A stretch of 64,000 nucleotides of DNA from positions 1 to 64,000 of the forward strand of contig JAJCZV010000022.1 in assembly GCA_029262175.1 (NCBI GenBank), read 5' to 3'. The DNA comes from Gemmatimonadota bacterium (GTDB lineage: Bacteria; Gemmatimonadota; Gemmatimonadetes; Palauibacterales; Palauibacteraceae). Below, one piece after another: positions 35,948 through 46,405 of the stretch; position 1 is the stretch's first letter; each line of letters starts with the position of its first letter. The notes under the pieces are model-generated. The model saw nothing but the letters and a program-made list of their open reading frames with translations. It searched no databases and had not been told where the DNA came from. The position numbers and the translations under genes are program-made.

Positions 35948-37984
35948 ATGGCCGAAGACATAACGACTGAAATCGACGTCCTTGAAACGGCGGAACTCGC
36001 CGAGGACACGGACGCCACCCCCGAGGAAGACACGCCGACGCCTGTCGTCCCCGAACCCTGGGAACCCCGACACATCGATCTCGATCTCGACGCGGATCCG
36101 CGCGACGACACGAGCTACGACGACTCCGAGTACCAGGAACTCCTAGCGCTCTATGAGGACACCCTCAGCGAGATCGCCGAAGGCGAGATCGTTAGCGCGC
36201 GTGTCATCGGCAAGACCGATACCGACGTCATCCTCGACGTCGGTTTCAAATCCGAAGGCGCCGTCCCGCTCGATGAGTTTCGTAACCCGGACGAAGTCCT
36301 CGAGGGCGATACCGTCGATGTCTTCCTCGAGAGCTTGGAGGATGACGACGGGGTTGTCGTGCTTTCAAAGAAGAAGGCCGACTTCCTCCGCGTGTGGGAG
36401 AAGATCAAGGACGCGTTCGACAACGACGTTCCGGTCAAGGGTGCCATCAAGCGCAAGATCAAGGGCGGCGTGACCGTTGACCTCATGGGGGTCGACGCCT
36501 TCCTCCCCGGATCGCAGATCGCGCTTCGTCGCGTTCCCAACGTCGAGGATCTCATCGGCGACGAGTACGACTTCAAGATTCTCAAGCTCAACAAGCGTCG
36601 TCGGAACATCGTCGTGAGTCGTCGCGTGTTGCTCGAAGAAGAGCGCGCCGGCAAGCGCGACGACCTCAAGGAAGAGCTCAACGTCGGCGATGTACGCGCG
36701 GGCGTGGTCAAGAATATCACGGACTTCGGCGCCTTCATCGATCTAGGCGGGATGGACGGGCTCCTCCACATCACGGACATGTCGTGGGGCCGCATCGGGC
36801 ATCCTTCTGAGGTGTGCGATATCGGACAGACGCTCGAGATCAAGATTCTGGATATCGATTGGGACCGAGAGCGGATTTCCCTCGGACTCAAGCAGCTTCA
36901 GGACTACCCGTGGAAGAACGTGGCCGAGAAGTATCCTGTCGGCACGCGGATCCACGGTCGCGTCGTTTCGATCACGAACTACGGTGCGTTCATCGAACTC
37001 GAGAAGGGCATCGAGGGACTCGTCCACATCTCGGAGATGTCCTGGACGCGCAACGTCCGGCACCCGTCGCAGCTCGTCACGATCAACGAATCGGTCGAAT
37101 GCGTAGTCCTTCGTGTCGACGAAGAAGCGCAGAAGATTTCTCTCGGGATGAAGCAGGTCGAAGAGGACCCGTGGCTGGCCCTCCCGGCGCAGTATCCTCC
37201 GGGGTCCAAGATCAAGGGGCTCGTCCGCAACCTGACCTCCTTCGGAGCGTTCGTCGAAGTGGAGGCCGGCATCGACGGGCTCGTCCACATCTCCGACATG
37301 AGCTGGACCCGACGCGTGCAACACCCTGCGGAAGTACTGCGCAAGGGCGAAGACATCGACGTCGTGGTTCTTTCGATCGATCCCGACCAGAAGCGGATCT
37401 CGCTCGGACTCAAACAGGTCCAGGAGGATCCCTGGTACGACTTGGCCCAGCGGTATCAGTCCGGGCACGAAGTCGCAGGAACGATCACGCGATTGCTAGA
37501 GAAGGGTGTGGTCGTGGATCTGGGTGAGGATTTGGAAGGCTTCGTGCCGATATCGCAGCTCGGGGTTGAAGAGCACATCGACGAGCCTGCGGATCGGTTC
37601 GCCGAAGGTGAAGGGCTGGAGCTTCGGGTCCTCGAGACGGATCCGATCAACCGTCGCATCGTGCTTGCAGTGGCGGGGGCTCCCGACGTGCCCTATGACG
37701 CGGCCGAGATCGAGTACGAACACATGGCCGAGTCTTCTGCGAGTTCCGACTCCGACTCTGACTCCGGCGACGAGGATGATTCGGCGGCGGAAGAGAAAGT
37801 GGCGGAAGTGAAAGCGGCGAAAGAAAAGGAAGAGACCACGGAAGTCGTGACGCCGGTCTCTGATGCGCCGGCAGCCATCGGCGAGTCCGCCGCCAAGCCA
37901 GCGCCCGTAAAGGCGCCCGAAGCGGAAGCAGAAGCCGAGGCAGAAACCGAGGCAGTGGACGCTGCCGAGGGCTCCAAGGACTGA
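35948..37984 (+). CDS. rpsA: 30S ribosomal protein S1
   Basis: A 678-residue mRNA-binding ribosomal protein. Six S1 (OB-fold) domains follow an acidic N-terminal 75 residues, starting at about residues 78, 161, 245, 333, 419 and 506; domains 3-5 carry the strongest motif, such as DFGAFIDLGGMDGLLHITDM and NYGAFIELEKGIEGLVHISE. After about 575 comes a roughly 100-residue tail rich in Ser-Asp, Glu-Ala and Pro-Ala that is unlike E. coli S1. The ATG at 35948 lacks a good Shine-Dalgarno site, as is also known for E. coli rpsA. It follows aroA-cmk and ends in a strong hairpin. Confidence 0.96.
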   Translation: MAEDITTEIDVLETAELAEDTDATPEEDTPTPVVPEPWEPRHIDLDLDADPRDDTSYDDSEYQELLALYEDTLSEIAEGEIVSARVIGKTDTDVILDVGFKSEGAVPLDEFRNPDEVLEGDTVDVFLESLEDDDGVVVLSKKKADFLRVWEKIKDAFDNDVPVKGAIKRKIKGGVTVDLMGVDAFLPGSQIALRRVPNVEDLIGDEYDFKILKLNKRRRNIVVSRRVLLEEERAGKRDDLKEELNVGDVRAGVVKNITDFGAFIDLGGMDGLLHITDMSWGRIGHPSEVCDIGQTLEIKILDIDWDRERISLGLKQLQDYPWKNVAEKYPVGTRIHGRVVSITNYGAFIELEKGIEGLVHISEMSWTRNVRHPSQLVTINESVECVVLRVDEEAQKISLGMKQVEEDPWLALPAQYPPGSKIKGLVRNLTSFGAFVEVEAGIDGLVHISDMSWTRRVQHPAEVLRKGEDIDVVVLSIDPDQKRISLGLKQVQEDPWYDLAQRYQSGHEVAGTITRLLEKGVVVDLGEDLEGFVPISQLGVEEHIDEPADRFAEGEGLELRVLETDPINRRIVLAVAGAPDVPYDAAEIEYEHMAESSASSDSDSDSGDEDDSAAEEKVAEVKAAKEKEETTEVVTPVSDAPAAIGESAAKPAPVKAPEAEAEAEAETEAVDAAEGSKD

Positions 37985-38012
37985 TCTCCGGCTGGGACCA
38001 AGGGTGAACCGT

Positions 38013-38043
38013 AAGGGCCCGGTGCCTAGCGCCCGGGCCCTTT
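38013..38043 (+). terminator. intrinsic terminator after rpsA
   Basis: A perfect 10-base inverted repeat (AAGGGCCCGG at 38013-38022 with 38033-38042) around a 10-base loop, ending in TTT. The T tract is short but the stem is very stable. Confidence 0.6.
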
Positions 38044-38062
38044 GCGCGAGGGCGGGGGACGA

Positions 38063-39943
38063 GTGAATCGATCGCAGCCGGAACACCGCATTTCCGTCGG
38101 GTCGCGAGGGCGGGAGTCCGCGCGCCGCTTGGCGCTACTGGGTTGGATCGTCTCTTCTGGTTGTGCGCTGGCTGGAACCGCGCGGCCGGACGCCCCGCCG
38201 CCGGCGAGCGCCATCGATGTCGATCGTGCGGTCGCGGCCCTTCAACGCGCAGAGACGCACTTTGATGAGGGGGCCTACGAGACGGCCTCGGCTCAAGCGG
38301 ACTCTTTGTACGACTCCTGGCAGGACCGTGCCTCGCTTGGCGCACTGGCAGATCGAGCCCTCTGGCTCGGGGGCCGGTCGTTGGAGGCCCAGGGGCTGCC
38401 AGGCCCCGCCGCAGATCGCTATGAGCAGTTGCTCGGCCGCTCGCGCACGGGGTCGCTCCACGACCAGGCGCTCGACCGGTTCGTGAGGGTTCTGGCCGAT
38501 ACGGGTCGCGAGCCCGAGGCCGTGAGCACGGTGCTGGAGAACCCGAACAACCTTGGCCTCGATGGGTTCGAAGCGTACCGACAGTGGGTCTCGGCGCTTT
38601 CCATCGAACGGCTACGCGGATTTGCCGCGACCTACGGTCCGGAAACGGCCGAAGCGAGCGTCGTGCACACGCAGCTCGCGCAGCTCCTCATGGCCGAGGG
38701 CAGCGTCGACGAGGGCAGACGGGTGGCTCAGGGGGTTCTGTCTGGCCGGGCGGCGGACGAGGAACGCGAGATCGCCGAGCTGCTTTCGACTGTGGATGCC
38801 AACCTCAATCAGACCTCCGCCAAGATCGGAGCCATCCTCCCGTTGACTGGGGAACTCGCGGGAATTGGCGAGTTGCTGCGCGAAGGGATGGAATTGGCGA
38901 TCGACGGCTACCGTCGGGCCCGGCCCGACGGCTATGACATCGAGCTCGTGATCCTGGACGACCGCTCGAATCCGGAGACCACGGCCGAACTCGTCGCCGA
39001 GTTGGAAAGCGAGGGGGTGGTCGCGATTCTGGGTCCGTTGCGTTCGGAGTCGTTCGCCGCTGCCGCCCGTGCGCGCCGAAATCCCCGGCTCCCGATCATC
39101 AGCCCCACCGCGACCGAGATCCAGAGTCCGGCGTCTGCGACCTACTCGCTCTACGACCTGCGGACTCGGGAACTCGATGTCGCGGTCGATCTGGCTCGCT
39201 GGACCGTCGGCGACCTCGGCCTCCGGCGAGTCGCGATCCTCGAACCGATCGGAGGGGGGACCGCCACGGCCGTGTCTCAGTTCGCGAGCGCGGTTGCCGG
39301 CGCGGGTGGAGAGATCGTCGCGAGGGCGACCTATGACCCGTCGCTGACGACCTATCGGGAACCGATCGAGGCGCTCGCCCGCGCACAGCCCGACGTCGTG
39401 TTCGCCCCGGCGCCGGTCGCGCAGGTCGTGTTGTCCCTCGCTCCACAACTTTTTTACTACGGCTTGCACGCCGCGGTGATCTTGGGAAGCGAAGCCTGGG
39501 CGGATCCGGTCGTCTTGCGACGACTCGAATCGTTCGCGGCGGACTACCGGGTCGTCGGCCTTTGGCTCGACCGAGTGACCCCGGGCACCCGCTGGCAGCG
39601 GTTTGTCGCAGACTATGAGCGCACCTATCGCAAATCCCTTAGGGATAACGTCTTACCGGGCCTTGCCTACGACGCGGCCGCGCTCACGATCGCGGCCCTG
39701 GAGGGTGGACGGGTCCCGATCCCGGCGGCCATAGACGCCTTCCTTGCCTCGGGTCCGGTGGTCGAGGGCGTGACCGGATCCCTGCGTCCAGATCCGGAGA
39801 CCTCGACCGTTCGTCGCACCACCCACGTGCGCATGCTGCTGGGAGGGGCGCTCGCGGAGGTCGATCGGTCGGCGCTTCTGAATTGGCTCGCCGAGGCCCG
39901 GGAGGCGCCGCCGCCCTTCGAACGAGAACCCCTCGAACGGTGA
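38063..39943 (+). CDS. LppC/LpoA-like periplasmic binding-fold lipoprotein
   Basis: A 626-residue exported protein ([15 protein letters not shown], lipobox-like Cys). Residues about 45-250 are helical repeats of TPR character, and about 255-610 form a type I periplasmic-binding fold of the Leu/Ile/Val receptor class ([37 protein letters not shown]). This two-part order is that of LppC/LpoA, outer-membrane activators of penicillin-binding proteins, though similar proteins also serve as amino-acid receptors. The GTG at 38063 is preferred to an upstream TTG at 38042. It precedes, and nearly touches, the carboxylase operon, with no obvious functional link. Confidence 0.78.
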   Translation: MNRSQPEHRISVGSRGRESARRLALLGWIVSSGCALAGTARPDAPPPASAIDVDRAVAALQRAETHFDEGAYETASAQADSLYDSWQDRASLGALADRALWLGGRSLEAQGLPGPAADRYEQLLGRSRTGSLHDQALDRFVRVLADTGREPEAVSTVLENPNNLGLDGFEAYRQWVSALSIERLRGFAATYGPETAEASVVHTQLAQLLMAEGSVDEGRRVAQGVLSGRAADEEREIAELLSTVDANLNQTSAKIGAILPLTGELAGIGELLREGMELAIDGYRRARPDGYDIELVILDDRSNPETTAELVAELESEGVVAILGPLRSESFAAAARARRNPRLPIISPTATEIQSPASATYSLYDLRTRELDVAVDLARWTVGDLGLRRVAILEPIGGGTATAVSQFASAVAGAGGEIVARATYDPSLTTYREPIEALARAQPDVVFAPAPVAQVVLSLAPQLFYYGLHAAVILGSEAWADPVVLRRLESFAADYRVVGLWLDRVTPGTRWQRFVADYERTYRKSLRDNVLPGLAYDAAALTIAALEGGRVPIPAAIDAFLASGPVVEGVTGSLRPDPETSTVRRTTHVRMLLGGALAEVDRSALLNWLAEAREAPPPFEREPLER

Positions 39944-39945
39944 GC

Positions 39946-41490
39946 ATGCGAGAGAAGCTCGCCGAGCTCGAGGCACGTTCCCTGGCCGCCGAGGCGGGAG
40001 GGGGCCCGGAACGGCTCGCCCGTCAACACGAGCGCGGGAAGCTCAGTGCGCGCGAACGGGTCGACATTCTTCTCGACAAGGGATCCTTCGTCGAGATGGA
40101 CCGATTCGTAGAGCACCGCTGTCGCGATTTTGGCCTTGATGAACAACGGGTGCCGGGCGACGGGGTGATCACCGGATACGGGCGGATCGACGGTCGTCTG
40201 GCCTACGTGTTCAGCCAAGACTTCACCGTCTTTGGTGGTTCCCTGTCCGAGGCGCACGCAGAAAAGATCGTCAAGCTGCTCGATCTCGCGACCCGAAACG
40301 GCGCGCCGGTCATCGGTCTGAACGACTCGGGCGGGGCGCGGATCCAAGAGGGTGTCGCCTCGCTGGGGGGATACGCGGACATTTTCCTGAGGAACACGCG
40401 CGCCTCGGGGGTGATCCCGCAGATCAGCGCGATCCTCGGTCCATGTGCGGGCGGGGCGGTGTATTCCCCGGCCATCACCGACTTCGTGTTTATGGTGGAG
40501 GGCGTCAGCCACATGTTCGTGACGGGTCCCAACGTCGTGAAGACGGTGACCCATGAGGACGTGACGTTCGAGGAACTGGGTGGAGCCGCCGTGCACGCGA
40601 GTCGCTCCGGGGTGGCGCATTTCCGATCGGCGACCGAGCTCGAGGCGTTGGAGCGGATTCGCGGATTGTTGAGCTATTTGCCGGCCAACAATCAGGAATT
40701 GCCACCGTATTGTCCCACCGATGATCCATCCGATCGGGCCGACGACGAGCTGCTCGACATCATCCCCGATGAAGCGAAGCAGCCGTACGACATGCACGAG
40801 GTGATCAAGCGCGTGGTGGATGACGGTGCGTTCTTGGAAGTGCATCGAGACTTCGCGCCGAACATTCTCGTCGGTTTTAGTCGGCTGGGCGGACATGCCG
40901 TCGGCATCGTCGCGAACCAACCGGCCGTGTTGGCAGGAGTTCTCGATATCGACGCCAGTGTGAAGGCTGGACGCTTCGTTCGGTTCTGCGACGCGTTCAA
41001 CGTGCCGCTCGTCACCTTCGAAGATGTGCCGGGTTTTCTCCCGGGTCTGACTCAGGAGCACGGTGGCATCATTCGTCACGGGGCAAAGCTCCTGTTCGCG
41101 TACTGCGAGGCGACGGTCCCGAAGTTGACCGTGATCACGCGGAAAGCCTATGGAGGCGCCTACGATGTGATGTCTTCGAAGCACATCGGGGGAGACCTGA
41201 ATCTCGCCTGGCCCACGGGCGAGATCGCCGTCATGGGAGCGAAGGGTGCGGTCGAAGTGCTGTATCGCCGCGAAATCGCCGACGCAGAGGATCCAGCCGC
41301 CATGACCGCGGAGCTCGAGGCGGATTTTCGTGAAAAGTTCGCGAACCCGTACCTCGCGGCGGCCCGAGGTTTTCTCGACGACGTCATCGACCCACGTGAC
41401 ACTCGTCGGCGCTTGATCTCCGGTCTCGAGTCCCTTGCGAACAAGCGCGATCGGATGCCACCGAAGAAGCACGGTAACATTCCCCTTTGA
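39946..41490 (+). CDS. pccB: propionyl-CoA (acyl-CoA) carboxylase beta subunit
   Basis: A 514-residue carboxyltransferase that moves CO2 from carboxybiotin to propionyl-CoA. It has both crotonase-like halves: [18 protein letters not shown] with the first oxyanion loop in [12 protein letters not shown], and [19 protein letters not shown] with AYGGAYDVM in the second. Its length is that of acyl-CoA carboxylases rather than of AccA/AccD. Starts at ATG 39946 or the in-frame GTG 39940 (which would overlap the upstream stop as GTGA) are both possible. Context (biotin carboxylase, biotin carrier, methylmalonyl-CoA mutase) points to propionyl-CoA as substrate. Confidence 0.94.
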   Translation: MREKLAELEARSLAAEAGGGPERLARQHERGKLSARERVDILLDKGSFVEMDRFVEHRCRDFGLDEQRVPGDGVITGYGRIDGRLAYVFSQDFTVFGGSLSEAHAEKIVKLLDLATRNGAPVIGLNDSGGARIQEGVASLGGYADIFLRNTRASGVIPQISAILGPCAGGAVYSPAITDFVFMVEGVSHMFVTGPNVVKTVTHEDVTFEELGGAAVHASRSGVAHFRSATELEALERIRGLLSYLPANNQELPPYCPTDDPSDRADDELLDIIPDEAKQPYDMHEVIKRVVDDGAFLEVHRDFAPNILVGFSRLGGHAVGIVANQPAVLAGVLDIDASVKAGRFVRFCDAFNVPLVTFEDVPGFLPGLTQEHGGIIRHGAKLLFAYCEATVPKLTVITRKAYGGAYDVMSSKHIGGDLNLAWPTGEIAVMGAKGAVEVLYRREIADAEDPAAMTAELEADFREKFANPYLAAARGFLDDVIDPRDTRRRLISGLESLANKRDRMPPKKHGNIPL

Positions 41491-42983
41491 GCGAGCCCTT
41501 TCGGAAGGTCCTCATCGCCAACCGCGGCGAGATCGCCGTCCGCGTGATCCGTGCGTGCCGGGAAGAGGGACTGACGTCGGTCGCCGTCTACTCCGAAGCC
41601 GATCGACGCTCTCCCCACGTTCTGCACGCTGACGAAGCGATCGAGATCGGGCCGGCAGCCGCGGCGGAAAGCTACCTCGACCCAGACCGGCTGTTGGAGG
41701 CGGCGGCCCGTTCCGGTGCAGGGGCGATCCACCCGGGATACGGATTTCTAGCGGAGAGCGCCGCGTTTGCTCGGTCGGTCGAACAGGCCGGACTCGTGTT
41801 TATCGGACCCTCGCCCGAGGCCATCGACGCCATGGGAGACAAGACCCGAGCGCGAGCGCGCATGCAGGCGGCCGGGGTTCCGGTCGTCCCGGGAAGCGAA
41901 CCGGTCGCGACGGCCGAGGACGCAACAGCGGCGGCTCACGAGATCGGATTCCCAGTCATGATCAAGGCGGCGGCCGGCGGCGGTGGAAAGGGCATGCACC
42001 GTGTCGACAATGCCGCCGACGTGCCGAGCAGCTTCGAGCGAGCCAGCCGCGAAGCCGCCGGAGCGTTTGGCGATGGTCGCGTGTACCTAGAGCGTTATCT
42101 GGAGAACCCCCGACACATCGAAATCCAGATTGTGGCCGATGCGGAGCGCACGATCCACCTCGGCGAGCGCGAGTGTTCCATCCAGCGCCGACACCAAAAG
42201 CTCATCGAAGAAGCGCCTTCGCCGGTGGTCGATCCGACGCTGCGAAGTCGGATGGGTGAGGTGGCGATCCTGGCGGCCAAGGCCGTCGACTACCGAGGCG
42301 TCGGCACCGTCGAATTTCTCGTCGAGGCAGGTGAGTTCTACTTCCTGGAGATGAACACTCGAATCCAAGTCGAACACCCCGTGACCGAGGCGATCACGGG
42401 GGTGGATCTCGTTCGAGAACAGCTACGGATCGCACGCGGGATTGCAGCGCTGGACGGCGCGGAGGCACCGTCCCCCCGCGGTCACTCGATCGAGTGCCGG
42501 ATCAGCGCGGAGGACCCCACGCGTGGATTCCTTCCTTCCACCGGCCGCGTAGAGGGGCTCGAGATTCCCACCGGCCCCGGGATTCGATGGGACGGTGGGA
42601 TTCGGACCGGCTTCGAGGTGGGGCTCCACTATGATCCGCTTCTGGGCAAGCTGATCGTACACGCGGCGGATCGCGACCGAGCGATCGATCGCATGCGCAC
42701 CGCATTGGAAGAGCTACGCATCGACGGCGTGGAGACGACCCAGGCGTATCACTTAGCCGTGATGTCAGAACCCGATTTCCGCGCGAGCGAACTCTCGATT
42801 CGCTATGTGGAGGAACACCCGGATCTGCTAAGAAACCCCGACCCGGATCTGCTCGAGACCTCGTTCGCCATCGCCGTCTTGCTCGAGGCCGGCGCTCAAC
42901 GCTCTCCGTCCGTGCGCGAATCCGCCAGTCCGGACCAGCGAGCGCGGTCGGTCTCGGCCTGGGTGCGCGAGGGGCAAAAATGA
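41487..42983 (+). CDS. accC: biotin carboxylase subunit of acyl-CoA carboxylase
   Basis: A 498-residue ATP-grasp enzyme that carboxylates the biotin of a separate carrier. It starts with [19 protein letters not shown] and has HPGYGFLAE, the glycine-rich ATP loop [45 protein letters not shown] and [14 protein letters not shown], all canonical. There is no fused biotin domain, so the carrier at 44275 is its partner; the C-terminal 50 residues are extra and low-complexity. The start is TTG 41487 overlapping pccB (TTGA). The next gene overlaps its stop as ATGA. Confidence 0.95.
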   Translation: MSEPFRKVLIANRGEIAVRVIRACREEGLTSVAVYSEADRRSPHVLHADEAIEIGPAAAAESYLDPDRLLEAAARSGAGAIHPGYGFLAESAAFARSVEQAGLVFIGPSPEAIDAMGDKTRARARMQAAGVPVVPGSEPVATAEDATAAAHEIGFPVMIKAAAGGGGKGMHRVDNAADVPSSFERASREAAGAFGDGRVYLERYLENPRHIEIQIVADAERTIHLGERECSIQRRHQKLIEEAPSPVVDPTLRSRMGEVAILAAKAVDYRGVGTVEFLVEAGEFYFLEMNTRIQVEHPVTEAITGVDLVREQLRIARGIAALDGAEAPSPRGHSIECRISAEDPTRGFLPSTGRVEGLEIPTGPGIRWDGGIRTGFEVGLHYDPLLGKLIVHAADRDRAIDRMRTALEELRIDGVETTQAYHLAVMSEPDFRASELSIRYVEEHPDLLRNPDPDLLETSFAIAVLLEAGAQRSPSVRESASPDQRARSVSAWVREGQK

Positions 42984-43006
42984 TGAGTGGGGCAAAAGTG
43001 ATGAGT
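42971..43006 (+). repeat. 18-base tandem duplication across the accC / RNA methyltransferase junction
   Basis: Copy 1 (42971-42988) and copy 2 (42989-43006) of GGGGCAAAARTGATGAGT differ at one base (A at 42980, G at 42998). The duplication spans the accC stop and duplicates the start region of the next gene, giving candidate starts at ATG 42980, ATG 42983, GTG 42998 and ATG 43001. Confidence 0.9.
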
Positions 43007-44278
43007 GATGAGGTGGTCCAGCTCACGGTCGAGAAGATCGCTGCGGGCGGCGACGGCATCGCGCGTCTCGACGGTCGGGTGATCTTCGTGCCGCGCACCG
43101 CGCCCGGAGATCATGTGACCGTCCGACTCACCGAGAACCGGGCCCGCTGGGCACGCGGTCAGATCGTCGAGATTCAAACGGCCGGCGCGGGTCGAGTGGA
43201 ACCGCCGTGCCCACACTTCGCGGATTGTGGCGGGTGCGGCGTCCAACACTTGGACGGTCCGACGCAGCTTGCTGCGATGACGCATGGGATCGAGGACGCG
43301 CTCGCGCGGATCGGCGGTTCGCCGGTCCCTGTGCGTCCGCTGGAAGCGGCAGCTTCGCGGTTCGGGTACCGCAATCGGGTTACCTATACGCTGAGGCGGG
43401 ATCGGGGGAACGTGGTCGCCGGCTATCACCGTCTTCGCGGCCCCCTGCTGCTCGACATCGATACGTGTCCCTTGGCTGAAGCTGCCGTTTCCGAGGCGTG
43501 GGTCGCCCTTCGTTCGTGCTGGGGAAAGGGCGCCTCCGCGCTTCCGGCCGGCAGGGAGATTCGGATCACCATCCGCGCGGCCCACAGCGGGGACGTCGCG
43601 TTTTGGGTGGAGGGCGGGACGGCTGCGGGCAACCCCCAGCGTGTCATGAACGGCGTTCCTTCGCTCCGAAGTTATTGGTGGAAACCGAGCCGAGAACCGC
43701 GTCAGCATCTCGGGGGGCAGGCGACCTTGGACGAGCGCTGGGACGATCTCGACGTACCGCTGTTACCGACCGCATTCCTGCAGGTCAATCGCGAGGTGTC
43801 GGCAACGCTCGAGCGGCATCTCGACGATCAAGTTGGCCCGACGGAAGGGCTCGACATCCTCGACCTCTACGCGGGCGCCGGGCTGCGCGCACTGCGCTGG
43901 GCGCGGGCAGGAGCCAGGGTCACGACAATGGAATCTGGGAAAGACGCCGTTGAAACAGGGCGTGCTGTCGCGGCGGCCGACGGCGTCTCGGTAGATGCGC
44001 GTTTGATGCGCGTGGAAGACGGTCTCGCCGAGATGGGACACAAGGACTTGATTGTCCTCAACCCCCCACGTGGCGGGTTGAGCACGGAGGTCGCGGAACT
44101 GCTGGTCCACTCGAGTGCGGATCGACTCGCGTACATCAGCTGCGATGCAGCGACGCTGGCACGGGACGTCCGTCGAATCCGTGACGCGTGGTCGCCGGTG
44201 TTTGCGCAGCCGTTCGATGCCTTCCCGCAGACGGGTCATGTTGAAACCGTACTGTGGCTCGAGCCGGCCTCGCCATGA
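42980..44278 (+). CDS. 23S rRNA (uracil-5-)-methyltransferase family (RlmD/TrmA-like)
   Basis: A 425-432-residue SAM-dependent RNA m5U methyltransferase. An N-terminal TRAM-like domain (VQLTVEKIAAGGDGIARLDG) is followed by iron-sulfur cysteines (CPHFADCGGCGVQHL plus a distal DTCPLAE), a SAM site (LDIADLYAGAG-like: ILDLYAGAGLRALRW), DLIVLNPPRGG and the catalytic cysteine in LAYISCDAATLARD. The cluster supports RlmD or RlmCD rather than TrmA. Start is uncertain because of the tandem duplication: ATG 42980 overlaps accC, while ATG 43001 is where homology begins. It is coupled to the biotin carrier gene downstream and is functionally out of place here. Confidence 0.9.
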   Translation: MMSGAKVMSDEVVQLTVEKIAAGGDGIARLDGRVIFVPRTAPGDHVTVRLTENRARWARGQIVEIQTAGAGRVEPPCPHFADCGGCGVQHLDGPTQLAAMTHGIEDALARIGGSPVPVRPLEAAASRFGYRNRVTYTLRRDRGNVVAGYHRLRGPLLLDIDTCPLAEAAVSEAWVALRSCWGKGASALPAGREIRITIRAAHSGDVAFWVEGGTAAGNPQRVMNGVPSLRSYWWKPSREPRQHLGGQATLDERWDDLDVPLLPTAFLQVNREVSATLERHLDDQVGPTEGLDILDLYAGAGLRALRWARAGARVTTMESGKDAVETGRAVAAADGVSVDARLMRVEDGLAEMGHKDLIVLNPPRGGLSTEVAELLVHSSADRLAYISCDAATLARDVRRIRDAWSPVFAQPFDAFPQTGHVETVLWLEPASP

Positions 44279-44778
44279 GGTACCGCACCGAGTCGGGGGG
44301 CGAGGAGCGTTGGATTGAACGGATTCCGCAGGGACTCCGATTCGAAGACCGCGAGGTCGAGGCCGACCTCCACTGGGTCAGCGCAGAAGAAGTGACCGTC
44401 GAACTGGACGGGAAGAAGGTTCGCGCCTTTGCGAGACGGTCGGATACCGGTTGGCGGATTCAGATTCGCGGACAGACGTTTGACGTCGGTGTAGAAGACG
44501 AACGAGCCGTTGCCATCCGCGAACTGGCCGGGGAAGCCGGTAGCTCGTCCGGCTCGCGGGAGCTGCGGGCTCCGATGCCAGGTCTCGTAATCGCGGTGCT
44601 TGTAGAGCCGGGGCAACGCGTAGAGCCCGGCGACGGGCTCGTCATCGTCGAAGCGATGAAGATGGAGAATGAACTCAAGGCCGAAGGCGCGGGGACCGTG
44701 TCCGCGGTGTCGACGAAGCCAGGCGATACCGTCGACCGGGATGAGGTGTTGATCAGTTTCTTGGTAGAGGACGCATGA
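44275..44778 (+). CDS. biotin carboxyl carrier protein of acyl-CoA carboxylase
   Basis: A 167-residue protein. The C-terminal 75 residues are a biotinyl-lipoyl domain with the biotin lysine in [10 protein letters not shown], preceded by [18 protein letters not shown]. The N-terminal half ([18 protein letters not shown]) resembles the BT-like linking domain seen in the alpha chains of propionyl- and methylcrotonyl-CoA carboxylases, here split from the biotin carboxylase. ATG 44275 overlaps the methyltransferase stop and the mutase gene overlaps its own stop (ATGA at both ends). Confidence 0.93.
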   Translation: MRYRTESGGEERWIERIPQGLRFEDREVEADLHWVSAEEVTVELDGKKVRAFARRSDTGWRIQIRGQTFDVGVEDERAVAIRELAGEAGSSSGSRELRAPMPGLVIAVLVEPGQRVEPGDGLVIVEAMKMENELKAEGAGTVSAVSTKPGDTVDRDEVLISFLVEDA

Positions 44779-46391
44779 GCGATCGCGATCGGTGGCGGCG
44801 GGAAACGCTCGAGCCGTTCCTGACCCACCGCACCGAACGTCGGGACTCGTTCTCGACCACCAGCGGAATCGAGGTCGAGGGGCTGTACGGTCCAGCGGAC
44901 CCCCCCTCCGAGGTCGGACATCCAGGCGAGTTCCCGTACACGCGCGGCGTCTACCCCAATATGTATCGAGGACGCATGTGGACCATGCGTCAGTACGCCG
45001 GGTTCGCGACCGCCGACGAAACGAACAAGCGGTTTCGGTATCTCCTCGACTCCGGGCAAACCGGGCTGTCGGTCGCCTTCGACCTTCCGACCCAGATGGG
45101 TCTCGATTCTGATGATGAGCGGGCGCTCGGCGAGGTCGGTCGAGTCGGGGTCGCGATCGACTCGATCGAGGACATGCATCGACTGTTCGATGGGATTCCG
45201 CTCGACAGCGTTTCCACCTCGATGACGATCAACTCGACCGCGCCGATTCTTCTCGCGATGTACGTGGGGGTCGCCGAAGAGCGTGGGCTCGACCGCGCTT
45301 CACTCCGCGGTACGGTCCAAAACGATGTGCTAAAAGAGTTCGTCGCGCGCGGAACCTACATCTATCCGGTCGAACCCAGCCTACGCTTCGTGACCGATGT
45401 GTTCGACTTCTGTGCGGAAGAACTGCCGCGTTGGAATTCGATCTCTATCAGCGGCTATCACATGCGAGAAGCCGGCGCGACCGCTGCTCAGGAACTGGCG
45501 TTTACCATCGCCAACGGTCTCGAGTACGTGCGACGGGCTCTTGATCGCGGCCTGACGCTGGACCGATTCGCTCCCCGCCTCAGTTTTTTCTTTTCCGCCG
45601 ATCGCATGTTCTTCGAGGAGATCGCGAAGTTCCGAGCGGCTCGGCGGATGTGGGCGCGGCTAATGAAAGAGGAGTTCGGCGCCAGCGGCGACAGTTGTCG
45701 TCTTCGTTTTCACACCCAAACGGCCGGCTCTTCGCTGACCGCGCAGCAACCGCTGAACAACGTGGTCCGGGTAGCCGTGCAGGCGCTGTCGGCCGTCCTT
45801 GGAGGCAGCCAATCGCTTCATGCGAATGGCTACGACGAAGCGCTCTCGCTGCCGAGCGCAGAGGCTGCGCGACTCGCGCTCCGTACGCAACAGATCCTCG
45901 GCGCCGAGATCGGCGTGACCGATACCGTGGATCCGTTGGGCGGTTCATATTTTGTGGAAGCGCTTACCGACGGCCTGGAAGAAAGAGCGATGGAGTATCT
46001 GGAACGGATCGCCGACTTGGGCGGGCCCGCCGGCGCGATCGAGTACATGCGCGACGAGATTCATGAGACCGCCTACGACCACCAAAAGGCCGTCGAATCC
46101 GGGGCCCTCGAGGTGGTCGGCGTGAACGTACACGTCGAAGATGAGACCGCGGCCGTCCCCGAGGTTCCGGATTTTGCGGGGCTTGCCGCGAGACAACGCG
46201 AACGCCTGACGGCGGTTCGGGCTTCGCGGGACGCTGACGCTGCGACCGATGCGCTGGCGGAAATCCGGCAGATGGCCGAAGGAGATGCTAATCTCTTGCC
46301 CGCGCTCGTCCGCGCAGTCAAGAACCGCGTGACCATTGGCGAGATCAGCCACGTCCTCAGAGCAGTCTGGGGCGAGTACCGACCGAAGTAG
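44775..46391 (+). CDS. mutA: methylmalonyl-CoA mutase, large (catalytic) subunit
   Basis: A 538-residue TIM-barrel mutase that rearranges (R)-methylmalonyl-CoA to succinyl-CoA with adenosylcobalamin. Family segments: [87 protein letters not shown]. The Tyr and Arg positions that distinguish methylmalonyl from isobutyryl mutases appear as MCM-type. It lacks the C-terminal B12-binding domain, so, as in many thermophilic and archaeal enzymes, a separate small subunit is needed; it is not in the window. GVYPN instead of the common T is a small oddity. Epimerase is at 3991. Confidence 0.94.
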   Translation: MSDRDRWRRETLEPFLTHRTERRDSFSTTSGIEVEGLYGPADPPSEVGHPGEFPYTRGVYPNMYRGRMWTMRQYAGFATADETNKRFRYLLDSGQTGLSVAFDLPTQMGLDSDDERALGEVGRVGVAIDSIEDMHRLFDGIPLDSVSTSMTINSTAPILLAMYVGVAEERGLDRASLRGTVQNDVLKEFVARGTYIYPVEPSLRFVTDVFDFCAEELPRWNSISISGYHMREAGATAAQELAFTIANGLEYVRRALDRGLTLDRFAPRLSFFFSADRMFFEEIAKFRAARRMWARLMKEEFGASGDSCRLRFHTQTAGSSLTAQQPLNNVVRVAVQALSAVLGGSQSLHANGYDEALSLPSAEAARLALRTQQILGAEIGVTDTVDPLGGSYFVEALTDGLEERAMEYLERIADLGGPAGAIEYMRDEIHETAYDHQKAVESGALEVVGVNVHVEDETAAVPEVPDFAGLAARQRERLTAVRASRDADAATDALAEIRQMAEGDANLLPALVRAVKNRVTIGEISHVLRAVWGEYRPK

Positions 46392-46405
46392 TCGAGAAGG
46401 ATTCA

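Noticed and set aside
39667..41472. 601-residue minus-strand open frame opposite pccB
   Set aside because: High GC keeps the antisense frame open; the plus strand encodes an unmistakable carboxylase.
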